A DNA stretch of 30,383 nucleotides, from the IMG/VR virus record IMGVR_UViG_3300047491_000982, positions 1 to 30,383 of that record; one strand, 5' to 3'. Source of the stretch: a virus. Within the stretch, counting starts at the first letter, position 1. Each line of letters opens with the position of its first letter. The notes under the pieces were generated by a model. It was not told where the DNA came from. It made no database searches and was given only the letters and a program-made list of their open reading frames with translations. Made by a program: the position numbers and the translations under genes. Below are positions 14,924-22,219 of this stretch, one piece after another.

Positions 14924-15512
14924 GCCTGTAGTTTTTATTGAAATAGTTCAATGCTGATTTAATTGTTTCATCATGATTGAATGCCCATTCGTATGTATCA
15001 CAATACGCATAAAAATCTAGCAATTTCATCCATTGAACACTTTCTGTTTCGTGACAAGTAAATGCATGAATATGAGAAGGAAATTTATCGGGTTCATTTT
15101 TAAAATCATAAACACTCACATAGAGCATAGAAACGTTTTGACGTTTATCTGCATTAGGATTATCTTTAATTTCAAACGGTTTACCACCATTATTAAAAAT
15201 TAATTGGTCATGAATATCTGGAAGATATAAAGATGTTTCTTCATAAATTTCTCTTGTAACTGACTCATAGCCAGTTTCATTCCAATCAAGATATCCGCAA
15301 GGAACACACATTTTGCCTTTTTCATCCATCATTTTCATTGACCTTTTGGTCACAAGGACATAACTTCCGTGTTCGGTAAATGCGAATACTACACCAACAA
15401 CAGCATTTGCTCTTGAAATCCAATAATCAATATTGGTACTAACACCATCTTGATTGGTTACTTTAACTTGAATCCTACTATTCGGAACGTTATTAAATTT
15501 AGGTGCTTCCAT
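14907..15512 (-). CDS. Nudix hydrolase
   Basis: A 201-residue protein with a complete Nudix box at about residues 73-95: G-YLDWN-E-TGYESVT-REIYEET, matching GX5EX7REUXEE, with Ser in place of the final Gly. Strands around it (AVVGVVFAFTEHG and VLVTKRSMKMMDEKGKMCVP) fit the fold. Family members hydrolyse nucleoside diphosphates linked to other groups, such as dNTPs, NADH, ADP-ribose or capped RNA. ADP-ribose or NAD-related use would fit the neighbouring NADAR gene, but the substrate cannot be read from the sequence. Confidence 0.88.
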   Translation of the reverse strand: MEAPKFNNVPNSRIQVKVTNQDGVSTNIDYWISRANAVVGVVFAFTEHGSYVLVTKRSMKMMDEKGKMCVPCGYLDWNETGYESVTREIYEETSLYLPDIHDQLIFNNGGKPFEIKDNPNADKRQNVSMLYVSVYDFKNEPDKFPSHIHAFTCHETESVQWMKLLDFYAYCDTYEWAFNHDETIKSALNYFNKNYRHDYIR

Positions 15513-16092
15513 CTGTAATTTTTTTACAATTATACGAATTCTTTTTCGATTTTGTTACATCAATTTTGCTTTTTAATTCAGCAATTTCCTTTTTTTGTGC
15601 TAAAACCTTCTCTTTCAGTGACCAAATTCTCATACAACCTAAACGTTCTATTTTTAATTGGTCATCAACGCTCAGTTTTTCACATTTGGAATTGATTTTT
15701 GCGTTCTTTACAATTCTGGCATAAATCCTTCCGTTTGCGTATCTGTCACAGATGATTATACCTGCATGTTCAGGAACTTCGTCTTTTACTTTATCGTATA
15801 ATTCTTTGGGAAATGCGTAATAAAATTCCTTGACATACTTGCTTTTGTGCTGATGCCATTTTTTAAAATCTGCTCTAAAATCGCTTACAGATATTTTAAT
15901 CTCAACTTCTTTAACCAAATTGCTTTTGGTTAAAACGAACAAATCCATCTCATGCCCAAAATGAAATCCCCATGAAATATTAGGAACAATTATGTGTGTC
16001 CTGATATTAAACATCTTAGCGACTGCAATTTCTATTTCAGCAGTGGAAATTGGTTTTGATTTAACTTCAGGTTCTTTTGTTTTTCTGCCCAT
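15499..16092 (-). CDS. MmcB-like PD-(D/E)XK nuclease-fold protein
   Basis: A 197-residue protein. The segment GHEMDLFVLTKSNLVKEVEI followed by KISVSDFRADFKKWHQHKSK contains the D...EIK core of PD-(D/E)XK nucleases and the SDFRAD motif seen in MmcB-type DNA-repair proteins; FYYAFPKEL and VPEHAGIIICDRY also fit that family. Residues 150-180 form a coiled coil with a basic tail. A role in DNA repair or nucleolytic processing is likely. The promoter of the next gene lies inside its 3' coding end, so residues DVTKSKKNSYN are partly dictated by the promoter sequence. Confidence 0.7.
   Translation of the reverse strand: MGRKTKEPEVKSKPISTAEIEIAVAKMFNIRTHIIVPNISWGFHFGHEMDLFVLTKSNLVKEVEIKISVSDFRADFKKWHQHKSKYVKEFYYAFPKELYDKVKDEVPEHAGIIICDRYANGRIYARIVKNAKINSKCEKLSVDDQLKIERLGCMRIWSLKEKVLAQKKEIAELKSKIDVTKSKKNSYNCKKITDGST
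15531..15558 (-). promoter_or_regulatory. Promoter-like element (copy 7), fully inside coding sequence
   Basis: The minus strand has GTAACA opposite 15553-15558, 16 nt, then CGTATA opposite 15531-15536 (CGTATAATT). It lies within the last 20 codons of the MmcB-like gene and 18 nt before the Nudix start at 15512. Confidence 0.8.
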
Positions 16093-16382
16093 TAAATATA
16101 ACTTCTAACAAAACCACCATCATTATATCCAGTACTTTTTAATTGTGCTTCCTTCAAAACAATTTTGGTTTTGGATTTGATTGCTTCTTCTTTTAAATCA
16201 AAATCAACTTCTTCTTTCTGATGAAAAAAGAATGAATTTTCTCCGCTATAATCAGGATGGTCATCAAATGATAATTCAACATTATAACCATTTTCTTTTA
16301 GCCATTTTTCTAATCGAAGCATCATTGTTGATTTTCCAACATTTGCAGTCCCTGCGATAATGATTTGTAATTCTTGTTCCAT
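16092..16382 (-). CDS. Small P-loop NTP-binding protein
   Basis: A 96-residue protein starting MEQELQIIIAGTANVGKSTM. The Walker A motif GTANVGKST follows the first strand directly, as in GTPases and small kinases. The later FDDHPDYSGENSF could supply metal-coordinating acids. It is too short for a full GTPase or thymidylate-kinase fold, so it is a minimal P-loop domain of unknown use. Promoter copy 8 lies upstream with a 66-nt leader, the longest of the set. Confidence 0.75.
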   Translation of the reverse strand: MEQELQIIIAGTANVGKSTMMLRLEKWLKENGYNVELSFDDHPDYSGENSFFFHQKEEVDFDLKEEAIKSKTKIVLKEAQLKSTGYNDGGFVRSYI

Positions 16383-16448
16383 GTTTTTTAATTAAAATAA
16401 AGATTGATTTTTTGTGAAATTAATATTCACTTATAATTTTTTTCTAAT

Positions 16449-16476
16449 TATACGAATTCTTTTTCGGTTTTGTTAC
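16449..16476 (-). promoter_or_regulatory. Promoter-like element (copy 8), divergent from the endonuclease unit
   Basis: The minus strand has GTAACA opposite 16471-16476, 16 nt, then CGTATA opposite 16449-16454, extended to CGTATAAT. It faces leftward to the P-loop gene and is back-to-back with the plus-strand promoter region of the ribbon-helix-helix/endonuclease unit. Confidence 0.8.
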
Positions 16477-16478
16477 AA

Positions 16479-16514
16479 ACATACTAAACTTTTTTGAAAC
16501 TGCAACGTATTTAT
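16479..16514 (+). promoter_or_regulatory. CATACTAAA site and GTATTTAT element before the plus-strand unit
   Basis: ACATACTAAAC at 16479-16489 matches the CATACTAAA half-site of the inverted repeat at the other endonuclease. GTATTTAT at 16507-16514 lies 22 nt before the ATG at 16537. The spacing between the two elements (about 17 nt) is similar at both loci. Operator and promoter roles are inferred. Confidence 0.5.
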
Positions 16515-16536
16515 ATGTACATAACATATACACACA

Positions 16537-16713
16537 ATGAAGAAAGAAAAAAAAATTTATTACACTTTCAGAATTCATTCTGAACAATTAGAATATCTTA
16601 GAAATAAAGCAATAACTGAATTCACAACAGTTACTCAATATCTCCTTGATTTAGTTAGCAAAGATATGAAAGAAAATAATGAGAAACAAATTAAATCTAA
16701 ATGTAATGAATAA
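16537..16713 (+). CDS. Ribbon-helix-helix DNA-binding protein, 58 residues
   Basis: Reads MKKEKKIYYTFRIHSEQLEY, then LRNKAITEFTTVTQYLLDLV. The pattern of a basic N-terminus, an alternating strand (IYYTFRI) and two helices separated by TEFTTVT is that of the CopG/Arc/MetJ ribbon-helix-helix fold, which dimerises and binds DNA with the strand. It overlaps the GIY-YIG endonuclease start by 8 nt, so the two are translated together. It is the likely regulator of this unit, and perhaps of the other endonuclease, through the shared CATACTAAA sites. Confidence 0.75.
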   Translation: MKKEKKIYYTFRIHSEQLEYLRNKAITEFTTVTQYLLDLVSKDMKENNEKQIKSKCNE

Positions 16714-17536
16714 AATATGTGGAATATATAAAATTACTTCGCCAACTGGTAAGATTTATATCGGGCAAAGTATTGATTTAAATAAGAGAAAAGCATATTA
16801 CAAAAATTTGCGATGTAAAAATCAAACTAAGATATATAATTCAATATTAAAATACGGATGGGATGCACATACATTTGAAATAATTCACGAATGTGATAAA
16901 TCAGAATTAAATGAATTTGAAAAACATTATATTAAATTATTTGATGCATTTAATAGCATGCATGGTATGAACTTGACAAGCGGTGGAGATAATAATATAG
17001 AAATTAGCGATGAAACTAGAGTAAAAAGAATATTAGCCGCTACAGGAAAAAAACACACTGACGAAACTAAAGCAAAAATAATAGAATCAAATAAACGTAG
17101 GATTATTAGCGATGAAACTAAATTAAAAATGAGTATTGCTAATAAAGGGAAGAAACATAAAAGTCATACCGTATCTGAAGAATCTAAATTAAAAATGAGT
17201 ATTGCTAAAAAAGGGAAAATTCTTTCAGAAGAACATAAACTGAAAATAAGTTTGGCTTGTAAGGGTATCACAACAAATAAAAGTCATAAACATAGTGAAA
17301 AAACAAAATTATATTTAAGCCAAATTAGAACAAGATATAAACATAAAACAGGTTACCATTATGGTAATTACGAAATATATAATAACGAAAATAAGTTAGT
17401 ATATAAATTTAATGAACATTTTATAAATAAAATGAATGAACTTGGATTACCACCAAATACATTTAAAAAATCTTATCAAACACGATTAAAAATAAATAAG
17501 GGTAATTATTTAAATTGGTATGCAATAAAATTATGA
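16706..17536 (+). CDS. GIY-YIG homing endonuclease with NUMOD3 repeats
   Basis: A 276-residue protein starting MNKICGIYKITSPTGKIYIG. GIY at residues 6-8, YIG at 18-20, R28 and E72 are the catalytic residues. From about residue 108 there are four to five NUMOD3-type DNA-binding repeats, each with S/T-(D/E)-E-(T/S)-K-x-K-x-S/I and a following GK. The C-terminus (HFINKMNELGLPPNTFKKSY) resembles a helix-turn-helix. ATG 16706 is chosen because it begins the GIY domain; a longer opening uses a non-ATG codon. It lies on the opposite strand to all other genes, beside DHFR, a sign of independent insertion. Confidence 0.9.
   Translation: MNKICGIYKITSPTGKIYIGQSIDLNKRKAYYKNLRCKNQTKIYNSILKYGWDAHTFEIIHECDKSELNEFEKHYIKLFDAFNSMHGMNLTSGGDNNIEISDETRVKRILAATGKKHTDETKAKIIESNKRRIISDETKLKMSIANKGKKHKSHTVSEESKLKMSIAKKGKILSEEHKLKISLACKGITTNKSHKHSEKTKLYLSQIRTRYKHKTGYHYGNYEIYNNENKLVYKFNEHFINKMNELGLPPNTFKKSYQTRLKINKGNYLNWYAIKL
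17118..17208 (+). repeat. 25-bp direct repeat coding for NUMOD3 units
   Basis: CTAAATTAAAAATGAGTATT plus GCTAA occurs at 17118-17142 and again at 17184-17208, 66 bp (22 codons) apart. Identity at DNA level means the two adjacent NUMOD3 repeats duplicated recently. Confidence 0.8.
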
Positions 17537-17542
17537 ATTATT

Positions 17543-18061
17543 TTATATGCGTATATAATTTACAATTTTATACATTAAATTATTTTTACTTTCAAGCCAT
17601 TCAGTTGATTTGATTTCTTTGAAATATTTATTTAATTTATCTATAGGAAAATATTTTAAATTTTCACCAGATATTCTTTGGTCAACAAATGTGATTATTG
17701 CTTCATCACACTGGTCAATAAGTGAATCATACACCATCGCACCACCTGCAACATAAATTATGTTGGTATTGGTCATGACCTTTGATGCAGTGAGCATATT
17801 CTCAATGCTTTGAAATTGGAAAACGTTCTTTCTTCTGTTTTCAAAATACACACCGCCGTTTAAAACGAAATATCGTCTACCTTCCAGTGCTTTTTCAGGC
17901 AATGTTAAATAAGTATTATATCCAACGATAATAGAACTACCCATAGTGGTATTCCTAAAGTGTTTAAAATCTTCAGGTATATGCCAAGGTATTTCATTAT
18001 CAACGCCAATAACCCCATCAATGCTGACTGCGGATATTGCTATTAATTTAGGTTTATTCAT
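17543..18061 (-). CDS. folA: Dihydrofolate reductase
   Basis: A 172-residue protein of normal DHFR length. The N-terminus has KLIAISAVSIDGVIG and DNEIPWHIPEDFKHF; W26 and D31 correspond to the W22 and D27 substrate-binding residues of E. coli DHFR. SSIIVGYNTY and IIYVAGGAMVYDSLI are the NADPH-binding segments. It regenerates tetrahydrofolate for thymidylate synthesis, raising precursor supply during phage replication. Its 3' end is convergent with the endonuclease on the other strand, 6 nt away. Confidence 0.92.
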   Translation of the reverse strand: MNKPKLIAISAVSIDGVIGVDNEIPWHIPEDFKHFRNTTMGSSIIVGYNTYLTLPEKALEGRRYFVLNGGVYFENRRKNVFQFQSIENMLTASKVMTNTNIIYVAGGAMVYDSLIDQCDEAIITFVDQRISGENLKYFPIDKLNKYFKEIKSTEWLESKNNLMYKIVNYIRI

Positions 18062-18071
18062 TAATTAAAAT

Positions 18072-18632
18072 TTATTGATTATATATTGACTTGTAGTGTT
18101 TTCGCAATTCCGATAATGAAATTGGTTTACTGATATATACTTTATTTTCCTTGTATAATTTATATATTGTTTCAGCATAGCAGTCATCGAAAACCTTGAG
18201 AACTTCCTCTTTCCAACAAGTTGTGCAACTTGGGTCTATCATCATTTCGCTCAAATATCGTAAGCCAACTCTCACAATATCGGTTTTACAAACATACTTA
18301 ACTTTGAATTTTGTCCATTCATTAGCACACTTTTTGCAATGATTAACTGGAAGCGTAACTATTGAAAGTGTGGAGTTTACATTACCAAATCCAAATGTAA
18401 ATGACCCTCTAGTATTTGCATTGCCAGTGACGTAACAATAATTATCTACAATAAATTCTTTACGTGCATGACATTTAGGACAAACATTATCATGTACTTC
18501 TTTTGACTCTTTTTGATCTTCCCATTCACTATTGGCAATAACGTTACATTTAGACAGTACTTTTTCCTTATCGGCATTAAGTAATGTTTTCTGTTGTTTC
18601 GTAAATCTGCCAAATAATTTAAGAAAATTCAT
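18072..18632 (-). CDS. Unknown protein with zinc-ribbon cysteines, 186 residues
   Basis: CPKCHAR at about residue 51 and HCKKCANEW at about 98 form a four-cysteine zinc ribbon with about 45 residues between pairs. A further CTTCW lies near residue 136. The rest has no known motif; the C-terminus is helical (PISLSELRKHYKSIYNQ). It may bind nucleic acid or protein. Family unknown. Confidence 0.75.
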   Translation of the reverse strand: MNFLKLFGRFTKQQKTLLNADKEKVLSKCNVIANSEWEDQKESKEVHDNVCPKCHARKEFIVDNYCYVTGNANTRGSFTFGFGNVNSTLSIVTLPVNHCKKCANEWTKFKVKYVCKTDIVRVGLRYLSEMMIDPSCTTCWKEEVLKVFDDCYAETIYKLYKENKVYISKPISLSELRKHYKSIYNQ

Positions 18633-18634
18633 AA

Positions 18635-19207
18635 TTAAGCCAATTTTTTATCTTTTATCAATCCACGTAAGAATACATTTTTAACACCGCCAACAAAACG
18701 AACCCATTCCTTGTAATACTCAGGAAACATTTCTTGTAATCTCTCAGCACTCTGTGATTTAATTAAATCATAATTTTCAACAGGCATCGCTTCCCTTGCA
18801 TCAGGAGACATTTTAATATGGACGATGTAATCCCAAAAATCAGGATAGTCTTCCTTATTAAATACTCTCTCATCTACAATAAAACATAAAGCAGTCAATG
18901 CATTATTTAAATCTGGTTCGTGAAAAAATGCAAACTCAATGTCGTTATCTGATAGTGAATCACCAATTTGATTCAATGTTCCCAATGGATTTCCTTCGTG
19001 ATCTCTTTCATCATTAGTTGTCCCACCATTCAAAATAATCCATGTTTCATACCTCTGTATGAAATCCCATACCTGATGTTGTGGATTATTCATACCAAAT
19101 CTATGGGCATATCTTAAAGCACAGTGCCCACTCATAATACCCTTGTATATGTCGCTAATATTAAAAGGAACAAAGAAATACATCCTATATTCTAATTCAT
19201 CATTCAT
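18635..19207 (-). CDS. Conserved phage protein, 190 residues, possible peptidyl-tRNA-hydrolase-like fold
   Basis: Starts MNDELEYRMYFFVPFNISDI, then YKGIMSGHCALRYAHRFG. The strand-loop-helix with GxxxGHCALxYA resembles the start of PTH2-type proteins, and related phage proteins often carry YFFVPYNIS..KGIQ.GHA. TWIILNGGTTNDERDHEGNP also looks conserved. The fold assignment is tentative and no active site can be confirmed. Family role in phages is unknown. Confidence 0.7.
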   Translation of the reverse strand: MNDELEYRMYFFVPFNISDIYKGIMSGHCALRYAHRFGMNNPQHQVWDFIQRYETWIILNGGTTNDERDHEGNPLGTLNQIGDSLSDNDIEFAFFHEPDLNNALTALCFIVDERVFNKEDYPDFWDYIVHIKMSPDAREAMPVENYDLIKSQSAERLQEMFPEYYKEWVRFVGGVKNVFLRGLIKDKKLA

Positions 19208-19222
19208 ATAATTTGTTTTTAA

Positions 19223-19786
19223 CTAATGTTTTACTCTTATTTTATTTTTTTGAAATGCAATTATTGGTATTCCATTATCATATATACCTTCGCCAATTCT
19301 AAACCCAGTTGGTAAATGCTTTGAAATTATCATTTGATACATTTCAGATTTTTGTGCATCAGACAATAAATCATTACCCATTTTCGATTCGGAATGTAAC
19401 ACATATAACGTATTTTCATTATGACTTGTTACGTATTTTTGAATAATTAATGAAACTGTTTTAATGATTCTCAATAACTCGCTCAATGTCGTCTTCTTAT
19501 ACTGTGTAGTAACTCCTTCAACAGCGTAGGCTAAATTAATAGCACCGTGATTTAAATTAAAAACTGGTGGTAGATTAATTAACTCTGCATTTGCGTTTTG
19601 TGCATAAACTTCTACTTTTGCACCGTCATCTAATTTGAAATCACCAATTAATTTAATACCATTACTTACTGACTGAGCATCGTTATCGTAATACGCAAAG
19701 TCATAATTTGAAATATTATTGAAATCAAAGACCTCATTAAGTTCTTCATTAATAATATGAAGTGCTTTTAATCTATCGATTTTCAT
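19223..19786 (-). CDS. Unknown 187-residue protein
   Basis: Starts MKIDRLKALHIINEELNEVF at 19784-19786; this ATG is preferred because the upstream gene ends at 19788. The sequence has alternating strands, for example GAKVEVYAQNANAELINLPP, and a helix LSELLRIIKTVSLIIQKYV. The C-terminus has LPTGFRIGEGIYDNGIPIIA. No known motif. Confidence 0.7.
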   Translation of the reverse strand: MKIDRLKALHIINEELNEVFDFNNISNYDFAYYDNDAQSVSNGIKLIGDFKLDDGAKVEVYAQNANAELINLPPVFNLNHGAINLAYAVEGVTTQYKKTTLSELLRIIKTVSLIIQKYVTSHNENTLYVLHSESKMGNDLLSDAQKSEMYQMIISKHLPTGFRIGEGIYDNGIPIIAFQKNKIRVKH

Positions 19787-19787
19787 T

Positions 19788-20009
19788 TTATTCTTTTCTA
19801 TCAACTAATTTATCTTCGGGTAACCATTCGGTTACACATTCGTTTTTCTTCCCAATATTTTCACGCCACATGACAAGATATTCTGTCTTGAAAAACCTTT
19901 TACGTTTCTTACCCAATGCAACTGCTTTGAATGCTAATACTGGATAAAATTCATACCACAATAATCTTCTTTCACATGTGGTGGTTTTTAATTTAAAAAA
20001 ATCAAACAT
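19788..20009 (-). CDS. Unknown basic 73-residue protein
   Basis: Starts MFDFFKLKTTTCERRLLWYE. Ends at 19788 and starts 2 nt after the next gene's stop at 20011, a normal junction here. It contains KAVALGKKRKRFFKTEYLVM, a basic patch. Function unknown. Confidence 0.65.
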   Translation of the reverse strand: MFDFFKLKTTTCERRLLWYEFYPVLAFKAVALGKKRKRFFKTEYLVMWRENIGKKNECVTEWLPEDKLVDRKE

Positions 20010-20010
20010 G

Positions 20011-20262
20011 TTAATTTCCAAATTTAAGTTTTTCAAGTTTCTCTATTTGCTTTTGCAATGATGCAATTTTGCTTGTGAGCATAATATCGGCACGAATCAT
20101 TGCTTTTTCTTTGGTATCATGAAAATCATTTCCGTGAAAGTATTCATTACAATATTTTCCCTTACAACTTAAAAATTTTTTACCACTAATGGAATCAACC
20201 AATTCGCCCTCTTTTTCTAAAATGCCTTGTGTTAAGACATATTTTGTAATGTAAAATTTCAT
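20011..20262 (-). CDS. Unknown 83-residue protein with C-terminal coiled coil
   Basis: Starts MKFYITKYVLTQGILEKEGE. A two-cysteine segment SCKGKYCNEYFHGNDFH could bind a metal together with its histidines. The C-terminus SLQKQIEKLEKLKFGN is a short coiled coil. The layout of an N-terminal MKFYITKY strand plus KEKAMIRAD is seen in small Bacteroidetes-phage proteins of unknown function. Confidence 0.7.
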   Translation of the reverse strand: MKFYITKYVLTQGILEKEGELVDSISGKKFLSCKGKYCNEYFHGNDFHDTKEKAMIRADIMLTSKIASLQKQIEKLEKLKFGN

Positions 20263-20279
20263 ATTTTTTAAATTAAGAA

Positions 20280-20672
20280 TTAATTCTCATTCCATTTACG
20301 TTTTGGCAATAAATCAGAAACATCTTCCTTTTGAGACATTTTTTTCTCAAGTTTACGCCATTCTTTATCAGACATATCTTTCTTCCAATTATCCCAAAAT
20401 GTATACCATTTCCAATAATCGCCATTTGCTCTGTCTTTTGCAGATTCAGGGTCAACTCCAAATTTGGATAATTGTTGAAGACATAATTGTTGTATTTCAC
20501 TGACTTTCTTTAATGATTCTTCTATTTCAGGAGTCATTGGATATCTGTCATGATGAATATCATGATTTGTTCTCCAAATATAAGAACCAAATCCATCAAT
20601 CATAAAATATAATGCATATTCTGCATAATTTTCGATTTCTTTCTTTTCTTCATCTGTCATAAACGTAGTCAT
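20280..20672 (-). CDS. Unknown 130-residue helical protein
   Basis: Starts MTTFMTDEEKKEIENYAEYA. It has an aromatic and acidic central part (NGDYWKWYTFWDNWKKDMSD) and a lysine-rich C-terminus (LEKKMSQKEDVSDLLPKRKW). No motif recognised. A second in-frame ATG lies four codons on. Confidence 0.7.
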   Translation of the reverse strand: MTTFMTDEEKKEIENYAEYALYFMIDGFGSYIWRTNHDIHHDRYPMTPEIEESLKKVSEIQQLCLQQLSKFGVDPESAKDRANGDYWKWYTFWDNWKKDMSDKEWRKLEKKMSQKEDVSDLLPKRKWNEN

Positions 20673-20673
20673 A

Positions 20674-21588
20674 TTATCCTTTTCTAATTTCAGCCAATTT
20701 CTTCTTACCAGTCATCCACTCACGGATTTCTTCAACAGTGTACCAACCGAAATTATTATCATCGTCACTGTAATTAACCCAATACATGATATCATACTTG
20801 GTATTATATTGTTTCTTATTTTCTTCACGTTTCTCCGCATCTTCATAGTTAATCCACTTCGGTGAACATGCCATGAAATATTTTGCACCCCTATATCCGT
20901 TCTTATTGCCATGCTTTTGAAGAATTTTCTTCATGCCAATTTTTTCTTCATAATCTTCACGGTCATAATATTCCTTATCGGCACTATACATCAAATCCAA
21001 TGTTTCTTGCGGAATTCTGTCTCTAATTAAAAGAGACATGGAAGAACCTGCAAACGGATTCATTGCTCTCAGATTGACAACGGCAATGGTTACGTTTTTA
21101 TTCAAAAAAGCCTGATATAGTTCCCTAAGATATTCGACTTCTGTCGCTCCCATGACTGCCACTCCGAAACTGCTTTCATCCCATGCAGTCAAAACATTAT
21201 CTTTGTCTTTTCGAAATACGTACTCTGAACCTTTTTTTATATCATCTGCTTTTATTTTTTCGTAATGTAAAAAATCTTCTTTATACTTATCAAAGTTATG
21301 AGGAATTTTAGTCTCTTTTTCAGGATTCCACATTGATACTCTGTCCATATAGAGAATCGCAAACTTTTTCTTTTTGAACGTTTCCTCAAAAAAATGGACA
21401 GGAGGTACGTTTGTAATGCTTCTGCATTCAACACCCATATTCTTATTGGTTGATTCGGGAATTCCACATATCCTTTTAATACCTGCAATACCCCATTCAT
21501 GTTCAGCACAATAGTCATAACCAAGTGAAATGCCAACAAATTTGTCGTCAACTACAATAAGACCTTCATCATTACTTGCTTTTCTCAT
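20674..21588 (-). CDS. Unknown 304-residue protein
   Basis: Starts MRKASNDEGLIVVDDKFVGI, then SLGYDYCAEHEWGIAGIKRI. Other recognisable blocks are LTAWDESSFGVAVMGATEVE and VNLRAMNPFAGSSMSLLIRD near the middle, and YTVEEIREWMTGKKK at the end. Similar GYDYCxEHEWG starts occur in other large phages, to my recollection, with no function assigned. No nuclease, kinase or protease motif is evident. It lies behind promoter copy 9 with a 19-nt leader. Confidence 0.75.
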   Translation of the reverse strand: MRKASNDEGLIVVDDKFVGISLGYDYCAEHEWGIAGIKRICGIPESTNKNMGVECRSITNVPPVHFFEETFKKKKFAILYMDRVSMWNPEKETKIPHNFDKYKEDFLHYEKIKADDIKKGSEYVFRKDKDNVLTAWDESSFGVAVMGATEVEYLRELYQAFLNKNVTIAVVNLRAMNPFAGSSMSLLIRDRIPQETLDLMYSADKEYYDREDYEEKIGMKKILQKHGNKNGYRGAKYFMACSPKWINYEDAEKREENKKQYNTKYDIMYWVNYSDDDNNFGWYTVEEIREWMTGKKKLAEIRKG

Positions 21589-21607
21589 AATATTATTTTT
21601 TTACAAT

Positions 21608-21635
21608 TATACGAAGAATATTTGAAATATGTTAC
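21608..21635 (-). promoter_or_regulatory. Promoter-like element (copy 9)
   Basis: The minus strand has GTAACA opposite 21630-21635, 16 nt, then CGTATA opposite 21608-21613 (CGTATAATT). It lies between the corrinoid adenosyltransferase stop at 21643 and the start at 21588. Confidence 0.8.
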
Positions 21636-21642
21636 AAACTGA

Positions 21643-22218
21643 TTAATGTTTTTTCCAAGTATGAACACCGAAACCTTCTCTATGGTTTAAATATCTGGAC
21701 AGGACAAATAAATAATCTGATAATCTGTTGATGTATTTCAACACATTTTTGTCAACTTCCACATTATCAGACAATTCAACAATTCGTCTTTCACATCTTC
21801 TACAAATCGTTCTGCTCATATGACATTGAGTGGCAGATATATGACCCATTGGCAATATGAATTCCTTCAATTCAGGCAATTCTTCATTCATGTTGTCAAT
21901 TCTGTTTTCGAAAAATAAAATATCTTCTTCTGTGATTGACAATTGCTTTTTATAATTGCTTGACAACTCACTATCATCCATTGCTAATTGAGAACTGATA
22001 TTAAACAATTTTCTTTGAATCTCAGTTAAATCTTCAGATGTGGCAATATAATAATTCAAATCAGATAAATTAGCAAGTATCAATCCAATTGAAGAATTCA
22101 ATTCGTCAACAGTACCATATGCTTCAACTCTCAAATCATATTTTTTGACTCTTAATTTATTTGAGCCAAAGAGTCCTGTTGTCCCATCATCACCAGTTTT
22201 TGTATAAATCTTTGCCAT
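21643..22218 (-). CDS. pduO: ATP:corrinoid adenosyltransferase (PduO/MMAB type)
   Basis: A 191-residue protein. MAKIYTKTGDDGTTGLFGSN contains the N-terminal ATP-binding signature (TKTGDDGTT at residues 6-14); VEAYGTVDELNSSIG at 31-45 is the second family motif; SRTICRRCERRIVEL at about 135-149 matches the RTxxRRAERR motif with key arginines; LSDYLFVLSRYLNHR ends the four-helix domain. The enzyme transfers the adenosyl group of ATP to cob(I)alamin to make coenzyme B12, needed by class II ribonucleotide reductase and mutases. It is unusual for a phage. The start at 22216-22218 begins the motif and follows the upstream stop by 1 nt. Confidence 0.88.
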   Translation of the reverse strand: MAKIYTKTGDDGTTGLFGSNKLRVKKYDLRVEAYGTVDELNSSIGLILANLSDLNYYIATSEDLTEIQRKLFNISSQLAMDDSELSSNYKKQLSITEEDILFFENRIDNMNEELPELKEFILPMGHISATQCHMSRTICRRCERRIVELSDNVEVDKNVLKYINRLSDYLFVLSRYLNHREGFGVHTWKKH

Positions 22219-22219
22219 T

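Noticed and set aside
17551-17566. TTATATGCG/TATATAA palindrome between convergent genes as terminator
   Set aside because: Very AT-rich, short stem with no clear T-run on either strand, so it is not supported as a terminator.
20273-20500. Second reading frame open for 75 codons inside the 20280-20672 gene
   Set aside because: It overlaps a longer gene with a normal junction on both sides and has no protein-like pattern; it is a shadow frame.
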